From: Galbibacter sp038433465
GTDB taxonomy: Bacteria; Bacteroidota; Bacteroidia; Flavobacteriales; Flavobacteriaceae
Assembly (NCBI RefSeq): GCF_038433465.1
Contig: NZ_JAESVF010000003.1
Span: 124,001 to 188,000 of the forward strand
DNA: 64,000 nt
Reading direction: 5' to 3'
The translations under genes and the position numbers were made by a program. This document shows, one piece after another, positions 17,402 through 26,360 of this stretch. The notes beneath the pieces are model-generated. The model was not told the origin of the DNA, did not search any database, and saw only the letters and a list, made by a program, of their open reading frames with translations. The number at the start of each line of letters is the position of its first letter. Position 1 is the stretch's first letter.

Positions 17402-19645
17402 TTATTCAATAGTTATAGTTACTTCTTGAGTGATATTTCTACTAGAATTTCCTAATTTGAAAGTGTAGTTTCCTTTTTCAACTACCCAACCTTTACTAGT
17501 TTCATCGTAATAAGCAAGTTCTTTTACTGGCACTTGAATATTAACTTTTTCGGTATTTCCTGCTGAAACCAACACTTTATCAAAACCTTTTAATTCTTTA
17601 GCAGCACGTTCAATAGCTGAATCTGTTTTAGAAACATACAACTGAACGACTTCTTTTCCGTCAACTTTTCCTGTATTTGAAACATCTACAGAAACAGTAA
17701 TAATTTCATTTTCTTTATATGAATTTTTATCTGCTTTAGCATTTTTCAATTCAAAAGAAGTATACGACAACCCATAACCAAAAGGATAAAGCGGTGCAAT
17801 GTTTTTGGTATCAAACCAACGATACCCAATTAAAATCCCTTCGTTATAAGTAACCGATTCCCCACCAGGGAAACTGTTGGTAGCGTGCGCAGGCGAATCT
17901 GCTAATTGCTTAGGCATTGTCCAAGGTAATTTTCCTGAAGGATTTACAGTTCCCAACAACACATCAACAAGTGCATTTCCACCTTCAGACCCGTTGTACC
18001 AACTCCAAACAATGGTAGCGTTTTCTCTTTCTATTTCATTGATATTATACGGTGCCCCTGCAATAAAAACTACAATTGTTTTAGGATTGGCAGCTTTTAC
18101 AGCGGCAATAAGTTTTTCTTGTCCGAATGGTAAACTAAGGTCAAGTCGGTCGCTTGCTTCTGTTTCATAATCGCGGTTTGCTCCTACAAACAGCACAGCC
18201 ACATCTGAGTTTTTCGCAGCTGCTACTGCTTCTGCAACCATTTCAGGGTCCAAATCTGTTACTGTTTCTTTAGCCTCTTGCGTTACATCTCCAAACTTCA
18301 TTTCTCTTTTAGGCTTAAATAAAGTTTTATAACCTTCGGCATAATTTACTGTAACCGACTGTGGTAATTTGGCAGTCAATGCTTCAAAAGGAGTTACTTC
18401 ACGCTTTGTTTTTACTCCAGCTCCAAAACCTCCTTGCGCATGTTTTGCCTTTGCATTGGCTCCGATTACAGCAATACTTTTAACTTCTTCAGTATTAATT
18501 GGCAATAAACTTTCAGTATTTTTTAAAAGTACTACCGATTCCGCAGCAATTTTATATGCATCTTGATAATGTGCTTCAGTAGCTATGCTTCCTTCAGCTC
18601 GGCTGTTGGTATTCCCCATTGCCTTTACATTAAACATCAGTTTTAAAATTCTCTTTGCATGTTTTTCAACTTCAGCTTCAGAAACAGTCCCTTCCTTTAC
18701 AGCTTCAATTAAAGGATTGGCAAACCAGAATTCGTCAAACGAAGGCGCATTGGTTCCCATTTCTAAATCTGTTCCTGCCTCAAGTGCTTTTTTAGTAGTG
18801 TGAACAGCGTCCCAATCTGAAATCACAACACCTTTAAAACCCCATTCATCTCTTAAAACATCTTGAAGCATATAAGGATTTTCGCATAAATAATCTCCTC
18901 GGAATTTATTGTAAGCTCCCATTACACTGTATGCGTTGGCTTTTACAACAGCATCGTGAAAAGCTGGAAGGTAAATTTCGCGTAGCGTACGGTCGTCCAT
19001 AAGTACATCTACTGTACCACGATTTGTTTCTTGATTATTGGCTGCGTAATGTTTTATACAAGCCGCTACGTCATTTTCTTGAACCCCTACTACATAAGGA
19101 ACAATAAGTGTTTTGTTAAGAAAAGGATCTTCGGTCATGTACTCATAGGTACGACCTCCAAGCGGAGTTCTAATAATATTGAAAGCAGGAGCAAGTAAAA
19201 CATCTTTATCACGAGCACGAGCTTCTTCTCCAATACTTCTACCAAAAGTATGTGCAAGCTCTGGACTCCAAGCTGCTGAAAGTCCGGCACCAGCAGGATA
19301 ATAGGTTGCAAAATCGTTATCCAACCCAAGTGGTGCCCAACTCATACGCTGAAGTTCCTCACGAATTCCTAAAGGTCCGTCTGCCATATGAAGTTCTGGT
19401 ACACCAAGGCGTTCCACTCCTTCATTTGTAAACATCGTGTATCCGTGTAACAATCCTACTTTTTCTTCCAATGTCATCTGCCCAACAATCGAATCGATTT
19501 TCGCATCATATTCATCCGTCATTGGAGTACCTGCATAAGCCTCGATTGTTTCCGTAGAAACAGCAACATCTGCAGTTTTATCTTCTTTACATGACACTAA
19601 AGAAAGTATCAATGCAGCCGAAAGGCATAAAATTTTATTATTCAT
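17402..19645 (-). CDS. GH3 beta-glucosidase, BglX type, lipoprotein
   Basis: 747 residues. The lipoprotein signal ends at Cys19 (LSLVSC). The GH3 N-terminal barrel (about 45-370) has the nucleophile Asp277 in VISDWDAVH. The alpha/beta C-terminal domain (about 390-600) has VLFVGANRDYETEASDR. A fibronectin-III-like domain (about 640-740, FELKNAKADKN to KLGNSSRN) completes the usual three-domain layout. Expected activity is exo-removal of beta-glucose. It lies 11 nt after the other GH3 gene. Two GH3 enzymes in one locus recall the characterised xyloglucan locus of Bacteroides ovatus, which also has two. Cleavage of glucose from degalactosylated, dexylosylated oligosaccharides is the inferred job. 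Confidence 0.87.
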   Translation of the reverse strand: MNNKILCLSAALILSLVSCKEDKTADVAVSTETIEAYAGTPMTDEYDAKIDSIVGQMTLEEKVGLLHGYTMFTNEGVERLGVPELHMADGPLGIREELQRMSWAPLGLDNDFATYYPAGAGLSAAWSPELAHTFGRSIGEEARARDKDVLLAPAFNIIRTPLGGRTYEYMTEDPFLNKTLIVPYVVGVQENDVAACIKHYAANNQETNRGTVDVLMDDRTLREIYLPAFHDAVVKANAYSVMGAYNKFRGDYLCENPYMLQDVLRDEWGFKGVVISDWDAVHTTKKALEAGTDLEMGTNAPSFDEFWFANPLIEAVKEGTVSEAEVEKHAKRILKLMFNVKAMGNTNSRAEGSIATEAHYQDAYKIAAESVVLLKNTESLLPINTEEVKSIAVIGANAKAKHAQGGFGAGVKTKREVTPFEALTAKLPQSVTVNYAEGYKTLFKPKREMKFGDVTQEAKETVTDLDPEMVAEAVAAAKNSDVAVLFVGANRDYETEASDRLDLSLPFGQEKLIAAVKAANPKTIVVFIAGAPYNINEIERENATIVWSWYNGSEGGNALVDVLLGTVNPSGKLPWTMPKQLADSPAHATNSFPGGESVTYNEGILIGYRWFDTKNIAPLYPFGYGLSYTSFELKNAKADKNSYKENEIITVSVDVSNTGKVDGKEVVQLYVSKTDSAIERAAKELKGFDKVLVSAGNTEKVNIQVPVKELAYYDETSKGWVVEKGNYTFKLGNSSRNITQEVTITIE

Positions 19646-19656
19646 AAATACGTATA

Positions 19657-21825
19657 TTATTCTTTTATCGAAATCTGTTTTTTAAGTACCGTAGCATCCG
19701 AAGCGCCACCAACCAAAATTTCTATTTGTTCTGGCTCGAGTTCAAAACGCTGCTTTTCGGTATTCCAATACTCAAGGTCTTTTGCTCTTAGTGTTAGCGA
19801 GACTGTTTTAGTTTCTCCCTTACTTATTTCAACTCTTTTAAAAGCTTTTAATTCTTGAATTGGACGCTCAATTTTGGAGTTGAGATGTTTTACATAAAGC
19901 TGAATCACTTCTTCCCCATCTCTATCTCCTGTATTGCTAACCGTTACTTTTACGGCTATTTCTTCATCTTTAGCAAAAGTTTCACTGCTGATGTCAATCT
20001 TATCATAAGAAAAAGAAGTATAACTTAATCCGTGTCCGAAAGCATATAAAGGCGTTCCTTGAAAATACATATATGTTCTTCCGTTTCGGATATTATAATC
20101 CATTAAATCTGGAAGATCGGTTATATCCTTCACCCAAGTTTGTGTTAGTCTTCCTGCCGGATTGTAATCGCCAAACAACACATCTGCTAAACCATTTCCT
20201 GTTTCCTGACTATTATGTGTAATATGTACTATCGCTGGAACGTTCGTTTGTGTCCAATTGATTGCATACGGAAAACTACTCTGCAACACAACCACGGTAT
20301 TCGGGTTGCTTTGGTGTACAACTTTAATTAAATCTTCTTGTTCTAAAGTTATTGCCTGCCTGTCTACAGCTTCTTTTCCGTTGCTAGGCACTGGGCAATC
20401 TGCCCAACCAGCATCGCAATAGGGATGATTTCCTACAACAACGATTACTACATCGGCTTCCGAAGCTATTTTTACAGCCTTCCCGTCAGCGTTATTTTTG
20501 GCGTAGGTTACCTCAATATTTTCTCCTGCTTTTGCTTTTATTCCTTGTAACGGACTCACCTTGTATGGCGGAGTTCCGCTGTACCAGTCTAAATACACAT
20601 CGTCTGCATACTGCCCAATAACGGCAACTTTCTTAATGTTATTTTTGTTAAGAGGAAGTAATTGCTTGGCTGGATCATTCTTTAAAAGCACAATTGATTT
20701 TCGAGTCGCTTCCAAGGCTAGTTGCTTATGACTTTCTGTCAACCATGGATCTTCAGTGTCTGTATCAAGTCCGATTTTAGCATACGGATTATTGGCTGAA
20801 GCATCAAGCATTCCCAACTTTATCATCACGCGGTAATTACCTCTTAATACTTCATCAATATCATTTTCAGAAAGATATCCATTAGAAATTGCTCCATATA
20901 CAGCTTCGGTAAATTCATCTAAAAACTGATTAATCCCCGCTTTTATCGTAGCTGCAGCGCCTAAAAATTTGTCCTCGTAATATTTATGGTCTGAAAGTAA
21001 CAATTTAAAAGCGCCACCATCGGTACAAATAATTCCGTTTTGCCCCCATTCTTTAACTGTAATGTCTTTCAGCATGGGGTGAACCATTGCTGGGATACCA
21101 TTTACCTTGTTATATGCAGCCATATAAGCACGCGAACCTCCTTCAATAATTCCCATTCTAAAAGGAACTGAGTAATATTCACGCCATAAACGCTCATCAA
21201 AATCAGACGAAGTATAAGTACGACCATCTTCATTGCTATTGGCTAGAAAGTGCTTCATAAGCGAAGCCGTTTGCCAATAGTTTTTGTTATTGCCTTGTAA
21301 ACCTTTTACAAAGGCAACAGTCATCATCCCGTTAAAAAAAGCATCTTCTCCGAAACTTTCTTCGGTACGTCCCCATCTTGGGTCTCTTGCCAAATCGGCA
21401 TTTGGTGCGCGTACTACCAAACCACCACGGTTGTAATGCTGAAAAGCATAACGTGTTTCTAGGGCCTCTACAGCGGCAACTTTCTGAAGCAATTCGGTGT
21501 CCCAAGTTTCTCCAAGACCATAAGCCTGAGGAAAAGTTGTAGTAAGCAAAGGCTCTTTTCCCTTACCTCCCCACTGTGCAGGTCCGCCCAATGCGAGCCC
21601 GTGAAGACCTTCCACATGCCCGGTGCCTTTAACGTCTAAACGTAGCACCGAAGGGTTGGTGCTTAACGCCTGAATTTTTTCATCCAATGACATTAGCGAC
21701 AGCAAATTATCAATACGCTTTTCGGTATCCAAATTAGGATTTTGAAAAGGGTATTGATAACCTTTTTGCTGTGCTACTAATGGTATTGTTAATAGTATTA
21801 AAAAGTAAAAACAATACTTCTTCAT
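19657..21825 (-). CDS. GH3 beta-glycosidase (beta-glucosidase or beta-xylosidase)
   Basis: 722 residues with a cleavable signal peptide (about 1-20, LVAQQ) rather than a lipobox. The catalytic nucleophile is Asp269 in IICTDGGAFK; this TDGGA context differs from the SDW of the neighbouring GH3, so the two are not recent duplicates. The C-terminal domain has VIVVVGNHPYCDAGWADCPVPSNGKE, and an Fn3-like domain closes the protein. Related Bacteroidota proteins are annotated either beta-glucosidase or xylan 1,4-beta-xylosidase, and sequence alone does not decide. It lies 3 nt after GH97 and 11 nt before the BglX-like gene, so it is clearly in the same operon. Confidence 0.83.
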   Translation of the reverse strand: MKKYCFYFLILLTIPLVAQQKGYQYPFQNPNLDTEKRIDNLLSLMSLDEKIQALSTNPSVLRLDVKGTGHVEGLHGLALGGPAQWGGKGKEPLLTTTFPQAYGLGETWDTELLQKVAAVEALETRYAFQHYNRGGLVVRAPNADLARDPRWGRTEESFGEDAFFNGMMTVAFVKGLQGNNKNYWQTASLMKHFLANSNEDGRTYTSSDFDERLWREYYSVPFRMGIIEGGSRAYMAAYNKVNGIPAMVHPMLKDITVKEWGQNGIICTDGGAFKLLLSDHKYYEDKFLGAAATIKAGINQFLDEFTEAVYGAISNGYLSENDIDEVLRGNYRVMIKLGMLDASANNPYAKIGLDTDTEDPWLTESHKQLALEATRKSIVLLKNDPAKQLLPLNKNNIKKVAVIGQYADDVYLDWYSGTPPYKVSPLQGIKAKAGENIEVTYAKNNADGKAVKIASEADVVIVVVGNHPYCDAGWADCPVPSNGKEAVDRQAITLEQEDLIKVVHQSNPNTVVVLQSSFPYAINWTQTNVPAIVHITHNSQETGNGLADVLFGDYNPAGRLTQTWVKDITDLPDLMDYNIRNGRTYMYFQGTPLYAFGHGLSYTSFSYDKIDISSETFAKDEEIAVKVTVSNTGDRDGEEVIQLYVKHLNSKIERPIQELKAFKRVEISKGETKTVSLTLRAKDLEYWNTEKQRFELEPEQIEILVGGASDATVLKKQISIKE

Positions 21826-21828
21826 GCT

Positions 21829-23832
21829 TTATAATTTTTTAAACCTAATAGCTGCACCTCCAGAGGCACCAAGTTTTAAGTTTAGCTTATCTGAAGCTTT
21901 TACTTCTTTTGTAGAAATTGCAATTGCTACTGGATTGTGAGTTTCATCGGTTCCTTCAGCATCCGCATAAATCTCTGCTTCGTAAGTAGCTCCTTCATCT
22001 AAAAATGATAAAGAAATTTCGAAATCTCTAGCTTTTTCATTTGTCAAACTTCCTAAATACCAATCGTCGCTATCGATATCTTTACGAACAGTTGTGATAT
22101 ATTCTCCTATTTCTCCGTTAAGCACTTTAGTATCTTCCCAATTTGTAGGCACTTCATGTAAAAACTTAAATGCAGGTTGCCCTTCGTAATTTTCTGGTAA
22201 ATCTGCCAACATTTGAATTGGTGAAAATATAGTAACCAATAAGGCTAATTGTTTTGCTGCAGTACTGTGTACACGCCTTCCTGGGTATCCTTGTTTTACT
22301 TCTACATCTAAAATTCCAGCAGTAAAATCCATCGGTCCAGAAAGTAACCTTGTATATGGCAAAGTGGCTGTGTAACTTGGCGGGTTTCCATCGCTCCATG
22401 CGTTGTATTCTTGTCCACGTGCACCTTCTCTCGCCATCATGTTTGGAAAAGTTCTACGTTCTCCAGTATCTTTAATTGGCTCATGGTACAATACAGTTAA
22501 GTGGTATTCTGCTGCTTTCTCTAAAACATATCTAAAATAATTCACTCCAAACTGACCGTGGTGCCATTCTTTCATTTTTAACAACGAACCTACATGACCG
22601 ATTTTCACATCGTGAATACCTACTTTATTGTACAATGCAAATGCACTGTCGATTTGTTGTAAATAGTTATTGATGTTTGAACCAGTTTCATGATATCCTA
22701 TAATTCTAACATTGTGCTCTTTTGCATAATCGGTAACAGCTTCTAAATCAAAATTATCAGCTTCTTTTGTAAAACTAAATTGGTGCATTGCATTTTTGTA
22801 CCAATCTGGTGTCCATCCTTTATTCCATCCTTCAATTAAAAGATGGTCGATATCTACTTTTTCAGCAAAATCGATATATTCCTTAGCATGTTGAGTGGTT
22901 GCTCCTTGCTTTTCTCCTTCCCAGAAAGTATATTTTCCGATGTGCATAGCCCACCAAACCCCTAAATATTTAAAAGGTTTAATCCAACTTGTGTCTGCAA
23001 TTTTATTTGGCTCGTTTAAGTTTAAAATTAAATACGAAGTGATTAAATCGGTTGGCTTTTCTCCAATTTGAATCGTTCTCCACGGTGTTGTAAATGATTT
23101 TGTAGTACGTACTTTTACACCATCTGCCCACGGCACTAAATCGGTTTTTAAAGTAGTTCCTTCAGTACGTGCTAAAGTTGCACTGGCAAAATCTACCAAA
23201 TTAGCTTCGTGAAAACTAAGCGACAATCCGTTTTTGCTTTCTATCGTTAAAGGCGTATGCACCGTATCCAACGTACTTACCGGGTCGTTGTTAAACAAAT
23301 ACTCATAACGCTGCTCCCCGTATGCAGGAATCCACCAAGCTTTTCCATCGTCTTTTAAATTAAACGTTGTAAGCTCGTCCATGATAAAAATACTATCCTG
23401 AATTCCTTGCTCTGGAAATACATAACGGAAGGCAATCCCGTCATCAAAAGCTCTAAACTCTACATTTAATTTTCGTTTTGCAGCTGCTGTTTCTTGAAGC
23501 TCAACAACTAACTCATTATAATTATTTCTAATTTCTTTTTTCTCTCCCCAAACTTGTTCCCAGGTTTCATCAAACTTACGTTCTTTAATTCCAGCTACTT
23601 CAAAATTGGTGTGTAACGAGTCTCCATCTTTAAATACAAATCCTAATTTTGATGGATTTAAAACTGTTTTTGTTCCGTGAGAAACACTGTATGTTGGTGT
23701 ACCGTTTTCCAAAGAAAAAGATATTTTATTCACTCCCTCTGGAGATGATACATCATACTGAGTTGGCTGCTCTTTCTGGCAAGCAAAGCTTATTAAAGCT
23801 ACTGCCGATGCGATTAAATGTTTAGGTTTCAT
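21829..23832 (-). CDS. GH97 alpha-glycosidase, inverting (alpha-glucosidase) type, lipoprotein
   Basis: 667 residues from ATG 23832 (MKPKHLIAS); an upstream in-frame GTG would add a non-signal-like leader. The lipobox is LISFAC. The N-terminal beta-sandwich domain runs to about residue 270, then the catalytic barrel, then a short C-terminal beta domain. Motifs include EGWNKGWTPDWY, YHETGSN with Glu382, and YHEPIKDTGER followed by REGARGQEYNAW. A Glu at the HET position is typical of inverting GH97 alpha-glucosidases such as SusB, while retaining alpha-galactosidases use an Asp elsewhere. This therefore predicts alpha-glucosidase, by family knowledge only. Its place in a xyloglucan-like locus is unexplained, because xyloglucan has no alpha-glucose. 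Confidence 0.82.
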   Translation of the reverse strand: MKPKHLIASAVALISFACQKEQPTQYDVSSPEGVNKISFSLENGTPTYSVSHGTKTVLNPSKLGFVFKDGDSLHTNFEVAGIKERKFDETWEQVWGEKKEIRNNYNELVVELQETAAAKRKLNVEFRAFDDGIAFRYVFPEQGIQDSIFIMDELTTFNLKDDGKAWWIPAYGEQRYEYLFNNDPVSTLDTVHTPLTIESKNGLSLSFHEANLVDFASATLARTEGTTLKTDLVPWADGVKVRTTKSFTTPWRTIQIGEKPTDLITSYLILNLNEPNKIADTSWIKPFKYLGVWWAMHIGKYTFWEGEKQGATTQHAKEYIDFAEKVDIDHLLIEGWNKGWTPDWYKNAMHQFSFTKEADNFDLEAVTDYAKEHNVRIIGYHETGSNINNYLQQIDSAFALYNKVGIHDVKIGHVGSLLKMKEWHHGQFGVNYFRYVLEKAAEYHLTVLYHEPIKDTGERRTFPNMMAREGARGQEYNAWSDGNPPSYTATLPYTRLLSGPMDFTAGILDVEVKQGYPGRRVHSTAAKQLALLVTIFSPIQMLADLPENYEGQPAFKFLHEVPTNWEDTKVLNGEIGEYITTVRKDIDSDDWYLGSLTNEKARDFEISLSFLDEGATYEAEIYADAEGTDETHNPVAIAISTKEVKASDKLNLKLGASGGAAIRFKKL

Positions 23833-23916
23833 TATGTTTGTTTTAGTATTGCAAAGCTTAACAAACACCCTCTCAAAATCATTTCAAAAGGGTATTTACT
23901 GTCGCTGTTAGTATTA

Positions 23917-26307
23917 TTATTTTATGCTGAAAGATGTTTTTCCTTGTAACGGATTTCCTTTCAGATTATAGTTTGTTCCTTCTTTCACCACTTCTACAGT
24001 TTCTATTTTCTCTCCCTCCGGAAGATACACAAGCCCGCTAGCAGTAGTAGTTTCAGCAGAAGCATATACTTTTAAAGTAATGTTGCTCCAATCCATTTCT
24101 TTGGTAGATTGCGCTAGTTTGATATGAGGAATCACTGTTCCGTTTTTCACCAATGCAATAATTGGAATATCTCCCGCTTCTATATGGTGCCATCCACCTT
24201 CGTAAGTTTTTCCTGTTTGGTAATCTACCCAAGTTCCTTTTGGTAAATACACATCTCTCGAAGTACCGTTTTCAAAAAGTGGCGCTACCAACATACTCGA
24301 ACCAAAAAGGTATTCGTTATCGACTAACCAAGATCCTGCATCTTCTGGAAATTCAACAAAAAGAGCACGCATCATTGGTAATCCTTTTTCCGAACTCTCT
24401 TTTGCTTGCGCGTAGATATATGGCATTAATTCATAACGCATATTATCGGCTTTTCTAAAGGCTTCCAAAAAGTCTTTATTGTACAACCAAGGCTCTGTTG
24501 GTGGCTCTCCGTGACTTCTAACATGCGAGGAAAGCATTCCGAAAGGTGTCCATCTGCGGTATAAATCTTCTGGAGATTTGGTTACAAACCCTCCTACATC
24601 GTGACTCCAAAAACTAAAACCACTAAGTCCTAACGAAAGTCCACCACGTAAGGTAGCCGACATTGCTGTATTGGTTGTTGCAGCATCTCCACCCCAATGC
24701 AATGGGTAACGCTGACTTCCTGCCCAAGTACTTCGCGCCCAAATAAGTGTATAGCCTTTCTCCTTTTTAGTGATTTCGGCAACTGCTTTGTTATAACGAA
24801 GTGGGTATAAATTATGCTCATAAAAACCTGTCCTTCCTGAATGATAAATTCCGTTTGCAGGCGCTGCTTCACCAAAATCTACTTTAAAAACACTTACGCC
24901 CAAATCGAATAAGTTTTTTAATTTGTTTTGGTACCAAGCAACTGTTTCTGGATTTGAAAAATCGAGCACTGCATCTTCATACGGAAGATTTCCTTTGCGG
25001 TCTTTCACTGCCAATCCATTATCTACAATCTCGTTAAACAAGGTGTTTTTTGGAGTGAAATATGGTAATTGCCACAGACAAACTTCAAACCCTTCGTCTT
25101 TTAAATCTGAAAGCATTTTCTTCGGATTGTCAAATCTATCAGAAGCAAACTCATAGTTGTTGCGCCAATCTACATCAAACCAACCTGTATCAAAATGGAT
25201 AACATCACTAGGGATTTTATTTTTACGCAACTCCTTAGCAACTTCTCTTCCTTCTTTTTCAGAAAAATAAGTAATTCTACTCATCCAAAAACCAAAAGAC
25301 CAAAGTGGTGGCATTTCCGACTTTCCTGTAAGATTGGTGTATTCATCTAAAATATCTTTTGGCTCTCCTAAAAAGATAAAAATATCGGCTTCGTCATCGC
25401 CAATCATCATTTCATTTGCGCCACTAAAATACTTTCCAAAATCGACCGTAATTGGTGTTGAATGATGCATAAACACTCCGTACCCTCTACTACTCATGTA
25501 AAATGGAATTGGCTTATACATAGTTTCGTTTTGTACACCATTGGCATCGTCGGTGTATAAAACCACTTTTTGTCCGCGTTTGTTAAACTGCGTAAACGAC
25601 TCACCACAACCAAATATTTTTTCGTCTGGTTGCAATGTAAACGCTGCAGAAAAACTTCTTGAATAATCGCTGTTTCTTCGAACATACGAAAATGGTAACA
25701 CAGGCGTGTAGGTATTGGTAACATCGGTTGTGTGTAAGGTACTTGTTAGCAATTTCCCGTTTTCATCAAATACTTTTACATGCCACGGATTGGTATGAAT
25801 TTCTACAGTTCCATGCGCACTGGTGTATTTGTGTCCGTCTTTAATTTTAGAATAATTCCATTGATCTGGATTCTGAGGCGCTTGACCGTTAACCAACATT
25901 AGCGACTCTTTTTGAGGACTAAATTGCGGTCCTGAGGTCATTTTAATTCGGATTGTTCTATCAGAAATAAACTGAATTTCGAACGGTAAATTTGGTGTCG
26001 CCTCGTATTCTGTTGCTGGGAACTCATTGGCAGGAACCGTATCTGGTTTCATCAGCATATTGTTAAAAGCCTGCTTGCTTTGGTATTGGTAACGTTGGTA
26101 AGCAACTGTTCCTTTTCCTGTTTTTGGGTCGAAACTCGCTAATTTATCAGCAAAATAAAAAGTGTTTTGATAGTCGTAAAAATACTCGCTCACATCGATT
26201 GGAGCATTCAAAACATCCGCATTTTGAATTTGGGCATTACTGTTTTTAGCAGTTCCCAAAAGCAACAATACGCCGAGTGTATATTGAATTAGGTTTAGTT
26301 TTTTCAT
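23917..26307 (-). CDS. GH31 alpha-xylosidase, YicI-like
   Basis: 796 residues with a signal peptide (about 1-25). The N-terminal beta-sandwich (about 60-340) precedes the barrel. The nucleophile is Asp477 in VFKVDFGEAAP and the acid/base Asp541 in LHWGGDAATT. The KVDFGE and HWGGD contexts, and the LRGGLSLGLSGFSFWSHDVGGF stretch around residues 550-575, closely follow E. coli YicI. This supports alpha-xylosidase over alpha-glucosidase. It should release non-reducing-end alpha-1,6-xylose from xyloglucan oligosaccharides, and that xylose can go directly to the XylE/XylA/XylB products encoded upstream. It is the most diagnostic enzyme of the locus. Confidence 0.88.
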   Translation of the reverse strand: MKKLNLIQYTLGVLLLLGTAKNSNAQIQNADVLNAPIDVSEYFYDYQNTFYFADKLASFDPKTGKGTVAYQRYQYQSKQAFNNMLMKPDTVPANEFPATEYEATPNLPFEIQFISDRTIRIKMTSGPQFSPQKESLMLVNGQAPQNPDQWNYSKIKDGHKYTSAHGTVEIHTNPWHVKVFDENGKLLTSTLHTTDVTNTYTPVLPFSYVRRNSDYSRSFSAAFTLQPDEKIFGCGESFTQFNKRGQKVVLYTDDANGVQNETMYKPIPFYMSSRGYGVFMHHSTPITVDFGKYFSGANEMMIGDDEADIFIFLGEPKDILDEYTNLTGKSEMPPLWSFGFWMSRITYFSEKEGREVAKELRKNKIPSDVIHFDTGWFDVDWRNNYEFASDRFDNPKKMLSDLKDEGFEVCLWQLPYFTPKNTLFNEIVDNGLAVKDRKGNLPYEDAVLDFSNPETVAWYQNKLKNLFDLGVSVFKVDFGEAAPANGIYHSGRTGFYEHNLYPLRYNKAVAEITKKEKGYTLIWARSTWAGSQRYPLHWGGDAATTNTAMSATLRGGLSLGLSGFSFWSHDVGGFVTKSPEDLYRRWTPFGMLSSHVRSHGEPPTEPWLYNKDFLEAFRKADNMRYELMPYIYAQAKESSEKGLPMMRALFVEFPEDAGSWLVDNEYLFGSSMLVAPLFENGTSRDVYLPKGTWVDYQTGKTYEGGWHHIEAGDIPIIALVKNGTVIPHIKLAQSTKEMDWSNITLKVYASAETTTASGLVYLPEGEKIETVEVVKEGTNYNLKGNPLQGKTSFSIK

Positions 26308-26360
26308 TTATTTAATTTTTCTGAATATCTTCTTCCGAAGAAATTAGTTTATTATAGTTT

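Noticed and set aside
17402..21825. The two adjacent GH3 genes as a tandem duplication
   Set aside because: Nucleophile contexts (SDWDA versus TDGGA), signal type and C-terminal regions differ clearly, so they belong to different GH3 branches.
23833..23868. GTG start for the GH97 gene
   Set aside because: The 12 added residues spoil the lipoprotein signal that begins at ATG 23832.
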